A stretch of 64,000 nt of DNA. It comes from Pseudoxanthomonas sp. SL93. GTDB taxonomy: Bacteria; Pseudomonadota; Gammaproteobacteria; Xanthomonadales; Xanthomonadaceae. The first letter of the stretch is position 1, and each line of letters opens with the position of its first letter. The stretch is taken from contig NZ_CP113065.1 in the NCBI RefSeq assembly GCF_026625825.1, positions 1,488,001-1,552,000 on the forward strand, written 5' to 3'. A model generated the notes under the pieces. It was not told the origin of the DNA and made no database searches. It saw nothing but the letters and a program-made list of their open reading frames with translations. Shown in pieces: positions 1 to 8,768 of this stretch. The position numbers were made by a program, and so were the translations under genes.

Positions 1-335
1 ATGATGTAGCGGCAGGCATCGAACGCCGCGCCACGGTGCGCCGCGCTGACGCCCACCCAGACGGCCAGGTCGCCGACGCCCAGCGTCCCCACGCGATGCA
101 CGCAGCAGGCCGCGAGCAGCTCGAAACGCTCGGCGGCCTCGACGACGATGCGCTCGCCCTCGCGTTCCGCCAGGGCGGCGTAGGCTTCGTAGTCCAGGCC
201 ATCGACCGCGCGGCCGGCATGGTGGTCGCGCACCCAGCCTTCGAAGCTGGCATATGCACCGGCGCGGGGATCGAGCAGTTGCGCGCGCAGCGCATCGATG
301 TCGAAGGCGGCCTCGGCCAGTCGGAAATGCAGCAT
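1..335 (-). CDS. moaE: Molybdopterin synthase catalytic subunit MoaE (3' end off window)
   Basis: Large subunit of molybdopterin synthase; with thiocarboxylated MoaD it puts the two dithiolene sulfurs into cyclic pyranopterin monophosphate in the cytoplasm. Only the first 111 or so residues are in the window, so the C-terminal active-site lysines cannot be checked. Seen: FEGWVRDHHAGRAV near residue 31, then HRVGTLGVGDLAVWVGVSAAH, both matching conserved family blocks, and AFDACRYI at the cut edge. The ATG lies one base beyond the moaD stop, so the subunits are probably made in step. Last visible gene of the kdkA-moa operon. Confidence 0.93.
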   Translation of the reverse strand, partial: MLHFRLAEAAFDIDALRAQLLDPRAGAYASFEGWVRDHHAGRAVDGLDYEAYAALAEREGERIVVEAAERFELLAACCVHRVGTLGVGDLAVWVGVSAAHRGAAFDACRYI

Positions 336-336
336 C

Positions 337-579
337 TCAGCCTCCACTCACCGGGGGGATGAACGCGATCTCGCTACCGTCCCGAACCGCGTCCTGCCAA
401 CGCGCGAATTCGCCATCCACGGCGACCCGCAGGTGCTGCATCGGCCAAGCGATGCCGTGCCGCGCCTGCACGTCCGCATAGACACCGGCCAGATCCGTCG
501 CGCCGGTCTGCAGCGCCTCGCTGGGCACGCCGGTGGATTCGCGAAGGCTTGCGAAATAGAGCAGCGTCACCGTCGTCAT
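337..579 (-). CDS. moaD: Molybdopterin synthase sulfur carrier subunit MoaD
   Basis: Ubiquitin-like sulfur carrier, 80 residues (E. coli MoaD has 81). Its C-terminal glycine is adenylated and converted to a thiocarboxylate that donates sulfur within molybdopterin synthase. The protein begins [14 protein letters not shown] and ends [10 protein letters not shown], the required diglycine tail. The start was chosen because its ATG overlaps the moaC stop (ATGA at 576-579) and gives the normal family length. The gene abuts moaE, its partner subunit. Confidence 0.95.
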   Translation of the reverse strand: MTTVTLLYFASLRESTGVPSEALQTGATDLAGVYADVQARHGIAWPMQHLRVAVDGEFARWQDAVRDGSEIAFIPPVSGG

Positions 580-1061
580 GGCGTGACACCGAAATCGCGC
601 TTGCCGCCCCGCTTGCCCAGCAGCCTGGCCGGGCCGATGACAATGCGATGCGACAGCGCCTTGCACATGTCGTAGACAGTCAATGCCGCGACGGTGGCGC
701 CGGTCAGGGCCTCCATCTCCACGCCGGTACGATGGGTCGTGCGCACGCCGCACTCGATCGCCAGCGTCGTTTCCCCGTCCCAGTCGATGGCGATGCGGCA
801 GCCGTCGATAGGCAGCGGATGACAGAAAGGGATGAGCTCATGCGTGCGCTTGACGGCCATGGTCCCGGCGATGATCGCGGTGTCGACGATGCCACCCTTG
901 GCGCTGCGCAACCCATCGCGCCGGAGCTGTCGCGCGACGTCGGCCGGGAACTTCACCTTGCAGCTGGCGACGGCGTCGCGGGGGGTGGCCGCCTTGCCGG
1001 AGACATCCACCATGGCCGGGCGACCGGCGGCGTCGATATGGGTCAGTGTCTTGCGGGGCAC
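576..1061 (-). CDS. moaC: Cyclic pyranopterin monophosphate synthase MoaC
   Basis: Second enzyme of molybdenum cofactor synthesis: it converts the 3',8-cyclo-GTP made by MoaA into cyclic pyranopterin monophosphate. It has 161 residues, the same as E. coli MoaC. Diagnostic blocks are [18 protein letters not shown] at the N-terminus, [29 protein letters not shown] and [17 protein letters not shown]. No ATG fits; a GTG at 1061 gives the right N-terminus ([10 protein letters not shown]). It follows moaA by 32 nt and overlaps moaD by 4 nt. Confidence 0.95.
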   Translation of the reverse strand: MPRKTLTHIDAAGRPAMVDVSGKAATPRDAVASCKVKFPADVARQLRRDGLRSAKGGIVDTAIIAGTMAVKRTHELIPFCHPLPIDGCRIAIDWDGETTLAIECGVRTTHRTGVEMEALTGATVAALTVYDMCKALSHRIVIGPARLLGKRGGKRDFGVTP

Positions 1062-1093
1062 GCTGGGTTCCGTGTGGGGACGGGGATGGGGTA

Positions 1094-2107
1094 TCAACCG
1101 CCGATAAGATACATCTCGACATGCTTGCGGCGGCTGACCGTGGGCGAACCGCGCAGCTCGCTGTAGCGGTCCGCGCGGCGCGACCACAACCGCGCCACAT
1201 GCTCGCTCAACGCATCTTCGCCCTGCGCCAGGACAGCGCGCAGGTCGGTGCCTTCCGACGCGAACAGGCAGGTGAACAGCCGCCCGTCGGCAGAAACACG
1301 GGCACGATGGCAATCCCCGCAGAATGGTTCGCTGACGGAACTGACGAAGCCGATCTCGCCGGCACCGTCCTGGAAGGCATAGCGCGACGCCACTTCGCCC
1401 CGATAATCCGCCTCCAGAGCGCGCAGCGGCCAGCGCGCGGCGATACGGTCGTGCAGTTCCGCCGAGGTCACCATCTGGTCGCGCTGCCAGCCGTTGCAGG
1501 TGCCCACGTCCATGTATTCGATGAAGCGCAGCACGTGGCCGCTGCCGCGGAAATGCTCCACCAGCGGCAAGACCTGGTCCTCGTTGACGCCCCGCTGCAC
1601 CACGGTGTTGAACTTGATGCGGGTGAACCCCGCGGCGACGGCCGCGTCGATGCCGGCCAGCGTGTCGCGCACGCGGCCCCGCCCCCCCGACATGGCCGAG
1701 AACACCGCATCGTCCAGCGCATCCAGGCTGATGGTGATGCGGCGCAGGCCGGCATCGTGCAGCGCCTTCGCCTGCCCTGCCAGCAGCGCACCATTGGTGG
1801 TCAGCGCCAGGTCTTCAAGATCGGGGATGACGGCCAGTCGTGCCACCAGTTCCGGCAACCGCTTGCGCAGCAGCGGTTCCCCCCCGGTCAGGCGCAGTTT
1901 CCGCACGCCGATGCGGACGAAAGCGCGCGCCAGCGTCTCGATCTCGTCGAACGACATGCGCATGCGGGAATCCATGCCATGGTCGTCCGGAATGCGGTCC
2001 GCCGGCATGCAGTAGCCGCAGCGGAAATTGCACGCGTCGATCACCGACAGGCGAAGGTCGCGCAGCGGCCGCCCGCGCACGTCCAGCGGCAGCACGACGT
2101 CGCTCAT
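1094..2107 (-). CDS. moaA: GTP 3',8-cyclase MoaA
   Basis: Radical-SAM enzyme that opens molybdenum cofactor synthesis by rearranging GTP to 3',8-cyclo-GTP; 337 residues (E. coli 329). The N-terminal CNFRCGYC supplies the CxxxCxxC ligands of the SAM-binding 4Fe-4S cluster. The C-terminal [19 protein letters not shown] carries the second cluster, and the protein ends in the conserved diglycine (YLIGG). LTGGEPLLR is the SAM-binding GGE motif. The ATG overlaps the stop of the upstream hydrolase gene (ATGA at 2104-2107), consistent with translational coupling. Confidence 0.96.
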   Translation of the reverse strand: MSDVVLPLDVRGRPLRDLRLSVIDACNFRCGYCMPADRIPDDHGMDSRMRMSFDEIETLARAFVRIGVRKLRLTGGEPLLRKRLPELVARLAVIPDLEDLALTTNGALLAGQAKALHDAGLRRITISLDALDDAVFSAMSGGRGRVRDTLAGIDAAVAAGFTRIKFNTVVQRGVNEDQVLPLVEHFRGSGHVLRFIEYMDVGTCNGWQRDQMVTSAELHDRIAARWPLRALEADYRGEVASRYAFQDGAGEIGFVSSVSEPFCGDCHRARVSADGRLFTCLFASEGTDLRAVLAQGEDALSEHVARLWSRRADRYSELRGSPTVSRRKHVEMYLIGG

Positions 2108-2862
2108 CCGGCGGCCACCTTCGCGGCGCCGGGCGCCACCAGCGGCAGCACATCCCCCGGACGGGCAACGCGATGCCCGCGCGCGGCCAGGGCGTTCCCG
2201 TCCGCCGCGCTGGCATAGTGGTAAAGCACACAACGCGACAACAGGGCTGGCGGATACTCGCGCTCCAGGTCGTCGATGCCGCTGTGCGAAGGATTGCCAT
2301 GCAGCGCGCAGTCGTGCGCGATCAGTTCGCCGTCGTCGGCGTGCCTTGCCAGCATCTCGGGAATGGGACGGGTATCGCCCGTCCACACCACGCTACCCGA
2401 CAGACGCAGGCCGAAGGCGGTGTCCGGCCAGTGGTGGCGCACCGGGAACACTTCCAGGCGCATGCCTTCATGCCAGAACGCCCCGGAGACCGGGATCAGC
2501 TGGAAGGCGTCCCAGAAGTTGGTGCCGCCTTCGGCGAGCACATTGGGATAATCCCCGACGCGCTGCTGCAGCAGCGGCACCAGCGGGGCGGGCACGTATA
2601 CGCGCACGCGTCCACGCCGGGACTCGTCGAAGTAGCTGCCCACGAACAACCGCTCGAAGCCCGCCACATGGTCCAGGTGCGCATGGGTCACGAACAGTGC
2701 CTCCGGCATCCCGCCGTAGTGCGCCTGGTAGGCGGTCAGTCCTTCTCCGCCACAGTCGATGGTCAGCCAGGGAAGTCCATCGCGTTCCAGCGTGGCCATC
2801 GCAGAACCCAGTTCGACCGCGGTCGCGCTGCCCACGCCATGGAAACGGAGTTGCCAGCCCAT
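2104..2862 (-). CDS. Metallo-beta-lactamase-fold hydrolase, substrate unknown
   Basis: A 252-residue cytoplasmic MBL-fold protein. THAHLDHVAGFERLF gives the HxHxDH dinuclear metal site. A following Asp (WTGDTRPIPEML) and His (IAHDCALHG) complete a plausible zinc or iron site, giving a layout like RNase Z or arylsulfatase-type members. The true substrate cannot be read from sequence. The start MGWQLRFHGVGSA lies one base after the kdkA stop, and its own stop overlaps the moaA start, so it is an internal operon member. No link to molybdenum cofactor is established. Confidence 0.85.
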   Translation of the reverse strand: MGWQLRFHGVGSATAVELGSAMATLERDGLPWLTIDCGGEGLTAYQAHYGGMPEALFVTHAHLDHVAGFERLFVGSYFDESRRGRVRVYVPAPLVPLLQQRVGDYPNVLAEGGTNFWDAFQLIPVSGAFWHEGMRLEVFPVRHHWPDTAFGLRLSGSVVWTGDTRPIPEMLARHADDGELIAHDCALHGNPSHSGIDDLEREYPPALLSRCVLYHYASAADGNALAARGHRVARPGDVLPLVAPGAAKVAAG

Positions 2863-2863
2863 G

Positions 2864-3613
2864 TCAGTAGCCCCGCGACCAGGCGTGGTCGTAGGCCTTG
2901 CGCAGCACGCTGAAATCGCGCTCCACGTCTTCCACGCTGCGTTCGCCACGCAGCTTCAGCAGCGAACGTTTCAGGCGCGACAGGTTTTCCTCGCGCCAGG
3001 CCGTGGCAGGGATGCGCAGTGCGCCGCGATCCAGGTCGATCAGCCAGCCGTGGCCCTTGTCGTCGAACAGGATGTTGTGCGCGTTGAGGTCGGCATGGTC
3101 GGTGCCGACACGGTGGAAGCGCGCGATCAGCCGCCCCGCCGGGTCCCAGGGTGCATGCGCGGCCTGTGATTGGGCCAGGTCCGCCAGCGAGCGTACGTCC
3201 AGCAGGCGTTCCATCAGGATCGCCGCGCGGTAGAACATGCCATCGCGCACGTAGCTGGCCGCCACCGGCCGCGGCACCGGCAGGCCACGCGCGAGCAGCG
3301 CGCGCATCAGGCGGAATTCGGCGAAACTGCGGGTGCGGTCCGGGCCATGCCACAGGTAGCGGTCACGGCTGAAGCGAGCCGCCAGGCCGCCCCTGCGATA
3401 CATGCGCAGGACGCACTGGCTGGAAGGCGCTTCGATGAACCAGGCGCCGCCCCGCCCACCGCTGTCGACCGGCCGGGCACGGTCGCCCCACTTCTCGGGC
3501 ACGAACCAGTCGGGGTCCGCTTGCCGCAGATGTTTGCGGTCGAACAGAATCGCACCGTATCCGCTGCCATCGCGGAACGGCGTCAGGGATTCCGAAGCGT
3601 CAAATCCGACCAT
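2864..3613 (-). CDS. kdkA: 3-deoxy-D-manno-octulosonic acid kinase KdkA
   Basis: Kdo kinase that phosphorylates the 4-OH of Kdo in the LPS inner core at the inner face of the membrane; such phosphorylation is typical of lipid A carrying a single Kdo. 249 residues with a protein-kinase-like fold: [13 protein letters not shown] is the catalytic loop and [11 protein letters not shown] the metal-binding D.D segment. The ATG at 3613 starts [13 protein letters not shown]. First gene of the minus-strand operon, divergent from a GT9 heptosyltransferase 25 nt away, which supports an LPS-core role. Confidence 0.9.
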   Translation of the reverse strand: MVGFDASESLTPFRDGSGYGAILFDRKHLRQADPDWFVPEKWGDRARPVDSGGRGGAWFIEAPSSQCVLRMYRRGGLAARFSRDRYLWHGPDRTRSFAEFRLMRALLARGLPVPRPVAASYVRDGMFYRAAILMERLLDVRSLADLAQSQAAHAPWDPAGRLIARFHRVGTDHADLNAHNILFDDKGHGWLIDLDRGALRIPATAWREENLSRLKRSLLKLRGERSVEDVERDFSVLRKAYDHAWSRGY

Positions 3614-3638
3614 CCAGCGAGTCTAACAACAGTTCCCC

Positions 3639-4676
3639 ATGATTCCCCAATCGCTCTGCCTGCTCCGCCTCTCCGCCCTTGGCGATGTGACCCATGTCGT
3701 GCCCCTGGTGCGCACGCTGCAACGGCATTGGCCGCAGGTGCGCTTGCACTGGGTCATCGACAAGGCCGGCTACAAGCTGCTGGAGGGATTGGAAGGCGTG
3801 GTCTTCCACACCTACGACAAGAAGACCGGCATCGCCGGCATGCGTGCGCTGCGCAGGGAATTGCCCGCCCAGGGCTTCGACGCACTGCTGCAGATGCAGG
3901 TGGCGTTCCGGGCCAACCTGCTGTCCGCCTTCATCCCGGCGCGCCGGCGCGTCGGCTATGACCGCAGCCGCTCAAAGGACCTGCATGGGCTCTTCATCAA
4001 CGAACGCATCCCCGACCGTCCCGGCATCCACGTGCTGGATGCGATGGGCAGTTTCTGCGAGCCGCTGGGTTTGCGGCAGGACACGGTGGCGTGGCGGTTG
4101 CCCGTCCCCGCGGAGGCCCACGCCTGGGCGACCGCGCAATGGCCGCAGGATGGCCAGCGCACGCTGGTCATATCGCCGTGTTCAAGCCACGAACGCCGCA
4201 ACTGGTATGCCGACCGCTACGCCGCCGTGGCGGACCACGCCGTGTCACGCGGCTGGCGCGTCGTGCTGTGCGGGGGGCGCAGCGAACTGGAACGCCGCAC
4301 TGCCGACGCGATCATCGCCTCGATGCAGGCGGCGCCCCTTGACCTGGTGGGCAAGGACACGCTGAAGCAACTGCCCGCCCTGCTCGCCCGCGCCGATCTG
4401 GTGATGACGCCGGACTCCGGGCCGATGCACATCGCCAACGCGATGGGGGCGGCGGTACTGGGACTGCACGCCGCCAGCAACCCGCTGCGCAGCGGCCCCT
4501 ATTCGACCGTGCGTTATTGCGTTGACCGCTACGACGACGCGGCCCGCAAATACAAGGGCAGGCCGGCATCGGCACTGAAGTGGGGCAGCAAGATCGAGCA
4601 TGACGGCGTGATGGAACTCATCACCGTCGCCGATGCCATCACGGCGTTCGAACGTTACGTCGCCGACCGGGCATGA
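3639..4676 (+). CDS. Lipopolysaccharide heptosyltransferase-type glycosyltransferase (GT9)
   Basis: A 345-residue member of glycosyltransferase family 9, which transfers heptose from ADP-heptose to the LPS inner core on the cytoplasmic side. The N-terminus LCLLRLSALGDVTHVVPLVR and the C-terminal donor-binding MTPDSGPMHIANAMG are characteristic, with ISPCSSHERRNW between the two Rossmann halves. Which heptosyltransferase (WaaC, F or Q type) is not clear. It is divergent from kdkA, which acts on the same LPS region; the 25 nt between their start codons must hold elements for both genes. Confidence 0.85.
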   Translation: MIPQSLCLLRLSALGDVTHVVPLVRTLQRHWPQVRLHWVIDKAGYKLLEGLEGVVFHTYDKKTGIAGMRALRRELPAQGFDALLQMQVAFRANLLSAFIPARRRVGYDRSRSKDLHGLFINERIPDRPGIHVLDAMGSFCEPLGLRQDTVAWRLPVPAEAHAWATAQWPQDGQRTLVISPCSSHERRNWYADRYAAVADHAVSRGWRVVLCGGRSELERRTADAIIASMQAAPLDLVGKDTLKQLPALLARADLVMTPDSGPMHIANAMGAAVLGLHAASNPLRSGPYSTVRYCVDRYDDAARKYKGRPASALKWGSKIEHDGVMELITVADAITAFERYVADRA

Positions 4677-4703
4677 GCCGGCCGGACGCTCACGACCGGC
4701 AAA

Positions 4704-5111
4704 TCACGGCGCCGCGCCGGCCCGGTAATCCTGGTAGGACTTTTCTTCCACGTAGCTGGAGCCCAGCGCGAGGTTGATGTCCTTCTTGATGCGCGCTCGG
4801 TCGTCGTTCTCGAAATACACCGCGCGCGCCAGGCGGATGAACTCGGCATCGAATTCCTGCGCCTTCTCCTTGATGCGGATGTCGTCCTCGATCACCCACA
4901 GCCGCTCATTGACGGCCTTCAGCTGGGCACGCAGCTCCACGATGTTGTGGCCCGCGGCCGGATGCGCCATCCAGGTCTGCTCCAGCGCGCCCAGTTCGTT
5001 GCGCACGTTGGCCAGCTTGGCCGGGTCGCTCATGCGCTCGGACTTGATCTGCAGGATGGCGATCTTGTCGAGCAGTTCGCCGAAGGAGACGGGAACGAGG
5101 ATTTCGGACAT
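4704..5111 (-). CDS. DUF6165-type conserved protein
   Basis: A 135-residue soluble protein starting MSEILVPVSFGELLDKIAIL. It is strongly alpha-helical and charged (ELRAQLKAVNERLWVIEDDI), with no signal peptide or membrane segment. I recognise it as the DUF6165 family, seen near surface-polysaccharide or LPS genes; no enzymatic motif is apparent. The start was chosen at the ATG giving the conserved N-terminus; the upstream in-frame extension covers the tRNA-Ser gene and is not coding. It lies tail to tail with the GT9 gene, 27 nt apart. Confidence 0.7.
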   Translation of the reverse strand: MSEILVPVSFGELLDKIAILQIKSERMSDPAKLANVRNELGALEQTWMAHPAAGHNIVELRAQLKAVNERLWVIEDDIRIKEKAQEFDAEFIRLARAVYFENDDRARIKKDINLALGSSYVEEKSYQDYRAGAAP

Positions 5112-5234
5112 GGAGGGCTCCGCTGCAAAGGGGGTGATTGTAGGCGCTGTGGTGTTGGCCGGCGTAAAGAGGCGTTCAGCGTGCGGCATCTTGGAGTCAG
5201 GGGTTCCAATCGCGACACCTGCTGCCCCACATAC

Positions 5235-5258
5235 GCAAAAGCCCCCTTGCGGGGGCTC
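5235..5258 (-). terminator. Intrinsic terminator of tRNA-Ser
   Basis: Read on the minus strand, GCCCCC-GCAA-GGGGGC is followed by TTTTG, a strong stem with a U-run. It sits just after the tRNA-Ser 3' end and before the DUF6165 gene, so it separates the two transcripts. Confidence 0.85.
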
Positions 5259-5267
5259 CTGCATATC

Positions 5268-5358
5268 TGGCGGAGAGGGAGGGATTCGAACCCTCGATAC
5301 GCTATTAACGTATGCCTGATTTCGAGTCAGGTACATTCAACCACTCTGCCACCTCTCC
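5268..5358 (-). tRNA. tRNA-Ser(CGA)
   Basis: 91 nt including an encoded CCA. Acceptor GGAGAGG pairs with CCTCTCC. The anticodon arm is CCTGA-CTCGAAA-TCAGG, giving anticodon CGA, which reads UCG. The long variable arm (CATACG...CGTATG) is typical of class II tRNA-Ser. The T-loop TTCGAAT is canonical. Confidence 0.97.
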
Positions 5359-5575
5359 GGTGGTATCCGGCATGGCCGGGCCGTGAATGATACGGGCCGC
5401 GAGGGGCTGCGACAAGCCGGAAACGTCGCTTTTCGCTGGCTCCTCGCCAGATTCCATCCGCGTGATGAACCGGTCCTGCCCTCGCGACCACGCCGGCCTT
5501 GCCCACTGTCCGCTTCATGCGGATCATTCCGTAATAAGCGGGTAAGGAAAATCCCGTCTTGACCAACAGGGCACC

Positions 5576-6280
5576 ATGATCGAATTCGGCCACATCACCC
5601 ACGTCGGCCTGCGGCGGGAACTCAACGAGGACACCTATTACGGCGACAGCGAGCTGGGGCTGTGGCTGGTGGCCGACGGGATGGGGGGGCATGCCTGTGG
5701 CGAAGTGGCCAGCGCCTTGGCGCGCGAAACCATCGTGCGCGAGATCCGTGATGGCACGCCGCTGGCCCAGGCCATCCGGATCGCCGATGAGGAAATCATC
5801 CGTACCTCGCGCCGCCGCAACGACACGCTGCCCATGGGGACCACCGTGGTCGCCGCGCGCATCCAGGGCAACCGCTTCGAGGTCGCCTGGGTCGGCGACA
5901 GCCGGGCCTACCTGTGGCGTGAAGGCAACCTGGCCCAGCTCAGCCAGGACCACAGCTACGTGCAGGAACTGATCGCCCAGGGCGCCCTGACCACCGAACA
6001 GGCCCGCTCGCACCCGCACCGCAACGTGGTCACCCAGGCCCTGGGCGTCACCGACCCCAACCACCTGAACGTCGAGACCATGACCGGCGAACTGCGCCCG
6101 GGCATGCAGCTGCTGCTGTGCAGCGACGGGCTGACCGAGGAAGTCGACGACAGCAGCATCGCCAACACGCTGCGCCACGACGATTGCAGCGCGCAGGAAT
6201 GCGTCGACACGCTGGTCGCCGCGGCGCTGGATGGCGGCGGCTCGGACAACGTCACCGCCATCCTGGTCCGCTGCCACTGA
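5576..6280 (+). CDS. PP2C-family serine/threonine protein phosphatase
   Basis: A 234-residue single-domain PPM/PP2C phosphatase, metal dependent (Mn/Mg), removing phosphate from Ser/Thr in the cytoplasm. Conserved motifs appear in order: RELNEDTYYGD (first metal Asp), LVADGMGGHACGEVAS (DGMGG), MGTTVVAA, VAWVGDSRAYLWR (GDSR), LLCSDGLTEEV (SDGL) and GGSDNVTAILV (SDN). It has no sensor domain or membrane segment and no kinase gene beside it, so its partner is not shown here. It ends 6 nt from convergent dnaQ with no terminator in between. Confidence 0.93.
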   Translation: MIEFGHITHVGLRRELNEDTYYGDSELGLWLVADGMGGHACGEVASALARETIVREIRDGTPLAQAIRIADEEIIRTSRRRNDTLPMGTTVVAARIQGNRFEVAWVGDSRAYLWREGNLAQLSQDHSYVQELIAQGALTTEQARSHPHRNVVTQALGVTDPNHLNVETMTGELRPGMQLLLCSDGLTEEVDDSSIANTLRHDDCSAQECVDTLVAAALDGGGSDNVTAILVRCH

Positions 6281-6286
6281 AAGCCC

Positions 6287-7012
6287 TCAGGAGGCTTCGA
6301 ACACCGGCTCGTCCCACAGGCAGCGACCGCCGGCCTTCTTGCGCAGTTTCTCCAGGCGCGCCTCATGGGCGGCAAGCTCATCGTTGCTGGGACGCACGCG
6401 GGGCCGTTCGCCGGCCATGGAGGCGGTGAACACCGGCATCGCCACCGAGGACACAGGCACGCCCGCCTCCTCGCCACCGAACCCGATCTCACGCTGGCCT
6501 GCGGTCAGGTTCAGGTAGACATCGCACAGCAGCTGGGCGTCGAGCAGTGCGCCGTGGAGCTGGCGATGGGTGTTGTCCACGCCCAACCGCTTGCACAGCG
6601 CATCCAGCGAATTGCGCTGGCCCGGGAAACGCTGGCGCGCCAGCAGCAGGGAATCCTCCACCTGGGCCCGGTCGGTGATGCGACCGTACCGCTCACCCAG
6701 CAGGGAGAGCTCATGGTTGAGGAAGCCGACGTCGAACGCGGCGTTGTGGATCACCAGCTCCGCGCCGTCGATGAAGGCCAGGAATTCGTCCGCGATGTCG
6801 GCGAACAGCGGCTTGTCCGCCAGGAACTCCAGGCTGAGTCCGGTGACCTCCGCCGCGCCTTGTTCGAACTCCCGCTGCGGGTTGATGTACTGGTGGTAGG
6901 TGCGGCCGGTGGGCCGGCGCTCCATCAGTTCCACGCACCCGATCTCGACCACGCGATTGCCCTTTTTCCACTCCAGGCCGGTGGTTTCGGTATCGAGGAT
7001 GATCTGGCGCAT
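6287..7012 (-). CDS. dnaQ: DNA polymerase III epsilon subunit (3'-5' proofreading exonuclease)
   Basis: Proofreading subunit of the replicative polymerase core, 241 residues (E. coli 243). DEDDh exonuclease residues: ILDTETTG (D7, E9), VIHNAAFDVGFL, and HGALLDAQLL with the catalytic His and Asp. The C-terminal tail after about residue 185 is the linker and alpha-subunit binding part. The ATG overlaps the stop base of the GNAT gene upstream. It belongs to the methyltransferase-rnhA-GNAT-dnaQ run, the same neighbourhood as in E. coli apart from the GNAT gene. Confidence 0.96.
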   Translation of the reverse strand: MRQIILDTETTGLEWKKGNRVVEIGCVELMERRPTGRTYHQYINPQREFEQGAAEVTGLSLEFLADKPLFADIADEFLAFIDGAELVIHNAAFDVGFLNHELSLLGERYGRITDRAQVEDSLLLARQRFPGQRNSLDALCKRLGVDNTHRQLHGALLDAQLLCDVYLNLTAGQREIGFGGEEAGVPVSSVAMPVFTASMAGERPRVRPSNDELAAHEARLEKLRKKAGGRCLWDEPVFEAS

Positions 7013-7575
7013 CAGGGCTGGGCTTCCACGGAAAGGGCGGGGTAACGGAACAGTTTCACCGCACGGTCGACGTGGGGCAACGCGATCATTCTCTCAAAGG
7101 CGAATCCCAGCTTCTGCAACAGGCCGATCGATGGCGCGTTGTCGGGATTGACGATGGCCAGCATCTGGTCCAAACCCAGCCGATCGCGCGCATCGGCCAG
7201 CACGGCCTGCGCGGCTTCCTTCGCATAGCCATGCCCGCAGAACCCTGGCAGGAGCGCATAGCCCAGATCGGGACCCTCGAGTCCTTCGCGCCGCACCAGG
7301 CCGCAGTTGCCGATCCGCTCGCCGGTGGCCTTCAGCTGCACGGCGTACATCGCAAACCCATGCTCGGCATAGCTGCGCAGGGCACCGTTGCGCAGGTAGT
7401 CGCGCGCCTCTTCCAGCGTGCGCACGCCGCGATCGGCGATGTTGCGGATGAAGGCCGGGTCGTTGAGCAGGCGCAGCATCATCTCCGCATCCTCGTCACA
7501 GGCGTCGGACATGGCCAGCAGGCGGAGTCGTCCGGTTTCGGCCACCAACTGGCCGGGCATCAGCGCGGAGCTCAT
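7012..7575 (-). CDS. GNAT acetyltransferase, RimJ/RimL-like
   Basis: A 187-residue N-acetyltransferase of the GNAT_3 type. It begins like RimJ/RimL or ribosomal-protein/antibiotic acetyltransferases ([15 protein letters not shown]). The acetyl-CoA loop is [15 protein letters not shown], followed by [16 protein letters not shown], the typical last strand. The substrate is unknown. Start MSSALMPGQ overlaps the rnhA stop (ATGA at 7572-7575), and its stop shares a base with the dnaQ start, so translation of rnhA, this gene and dnaQ is probably coupled. Confidence 0.85.
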   Translation of the reverse strand: MSSALMPGQLVAETGRLRLLAMSDACDEDAEMMLRLLNDPAFIRNIADRGVRTLEEARDYLRNGALRSYAEHGFAMYAVQLKATGERIGNCGLVRREGLEGPDLGYALLPGFCGHGYAKEAAQAVLADARDRLGLDQMLAIVNPDNAPSIGLLQKLGFAFERMIALPHVDRAVKLFRYPALSVEAQP

Positions 7576-8021
7576 GCCACCGCGCCGTTGCGGAACCGGA
7601 TCGCTGCGTCGCGCGCCAGCACGTCCACGCGCTCGTTGTCCGGGTCGCCGGAATGGCCCTTCACCCATTTCCAGTCGATCTGGTGGCGCGCGGTCGCCGC
7701 ATGCAGGCGTTCCCACAGGTCCCGGTTCTTCACCGGATCACCGCCGGCGGTCTTCCAGCCACGCCGCACCCAGCCCGGCATCCATTCGGTGATGCCCTGG
7801 CGGACATACTGCGAATCGATGTGCAGGGTGATCTGGCAGGGTTCGGTGAGCGCTTCCAGTGCGGCGATGGCCGCCATCAGTTCCATGCGGTTGTTGGTGG
7901 TCTGTGCCTCGCCCCCCGACAGTTCGCGCTCCTTGGCCTGGTAGCGGAGCAGCGCGGCCCAGCCGCCGGGGCCGGGATTGCCGAGGCACGAGCCGTCTGT
8001 GTGGATGCTGATGTGCTTCAT
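7572..8021 (-). CDS. rnhA: Ribonuclease HI
   Basis: Cleaves the RNA strand of RNA:DNA hybrids in the cytoplasm (R-loops, primer removal). 149 residues, E. coli type. The four catalytic acids are present: D9 ([11 protein letters not shown]), E47 (NNRMELMAA), D69 (LHIDSQYV) and D133 (NERVDVLA), plus the basic protrusion [12 protein letters not shown]. Its 3' end overlaps the GNAT start. It keeps the conserved position between a YafS-like methyltransferase and dnaQ. Confidence 0.97.
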   Translation of the reverse strand: MKHISIHTDGSCLGNPGPGGWAALLRYQAKERELSGGEAQTTNNRMELMAAIAALEALTEPCQITLHIDSQYVRQGITEWMPGWVRRGWKTAGGDPVKNRDLWERLHAATARHQIDWKWVKGHSGDPDNERVDVLARDAAIRFRNGAVA

Positions 8022-8039
8022 GGGGTCCTTGGTAGGGGA

Positions 8040-8702
8040 TCAGGCGGGCGCGGCGGCGCGCCAGGCACGCTTTGCCACGGCGGGTGGAATGAGGCCCGCC
8101 ACCCGCTTTTCGGCTTCCAGCAGGCATACCGCGCGCAGCGGCGGCGGCCAGTGACGGCCGGGGGCGCCGCTGGTGCGCCATATCGGGCCGACATACTGCG
8201 TCTCGCTGGCAGGCTGCAGCCCGACCTGGCGGAAACGTTCGTGCCACCCCGCCGGATCCCGCGGCTGCAGGCCCGCCTTGCGCCAACGCAGGCGATAGGG
8301 GCTGAAGGGGTTCACGGTGAAAAGCCACAGCCTGCCCCCCGGCTCCAGTACGCGGGCGCATTCGTCCAGCAGCGCATGGGCATCCCCGGCATCCAGCGCA
8401 TGCTGCACCACGATGCTGCCGATGGCTTCCGTCGGCAGCGGCAACGGCAGGCCGCAATGGACCGCACCGGAAAACCGCAGCTCCTGGGGCTGCCCGGTGA
8501 CATGCAGGCGGACTCCCCGCGGCACTGGCGCCTCGGCGGGCAATTCGGCGGGGGTGGCCGCGAGCCACAGCCAGGGCTGCGGCGAGCGGCTCGCCAGCGC
8601 ACGCGTGACGATGGCCTGTTCGGCCGCCAGCAGGGGCGCACCCCGTCCGCTCCCGAACCACGGCAGGGGATCGGGTTGACGGGTGAACGCGAAGGCAGGC
8701 AT
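8040..8702 (-). CDS. SAM-dependent methyltransferase, YafS-like
   Basis: A 220-residue class I methyltransferase-type protein. Motif I is poorly visible, but IGSIVVQHALDAGDAHALLDECARVLEPGGRLWLF is the post-I/motif III part of the Methyltransf_11 fold, where the Asp-Ala-Leu region marks the substrate side. No substrate is known for the YafS group. The start MPAFAFTRQ was chosen over a longer upstream reading, which runs through the gloB promoter. Divergent from gloB (66 nt apart) and 18 nt upstream of rnhA, the arrangement of gloB/yafS/rnhA in E. coli. Confidence 0.8.
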   Translation of the reverse strand: MPAFAFTRQPDPLPWFGSGRGAPLLAAEQAIVTRALASRSPQPWLWLAATPAELPAEAPVPRGVRLHVTGQPQELRFSGAVHCGLPLPLPTEAIGSIVVQHALDAGDAHALLDECARVLEPGGRLWLFTVNPFSPYRLRWRKAGLQPRDPAGWHERFRQVGLQPASETQYVGPIWRTSGAPGRHWPPPLRAVCLLEAEKRVAGLIPPAVAKRAWRAAAPA

Positions 8703-8768
8703 GTTCGGAATTGTAGAGGACGCCACCCCGTCGCGTCCGTCACCGCACCCCGTGGAGTCCGCCCGCCG

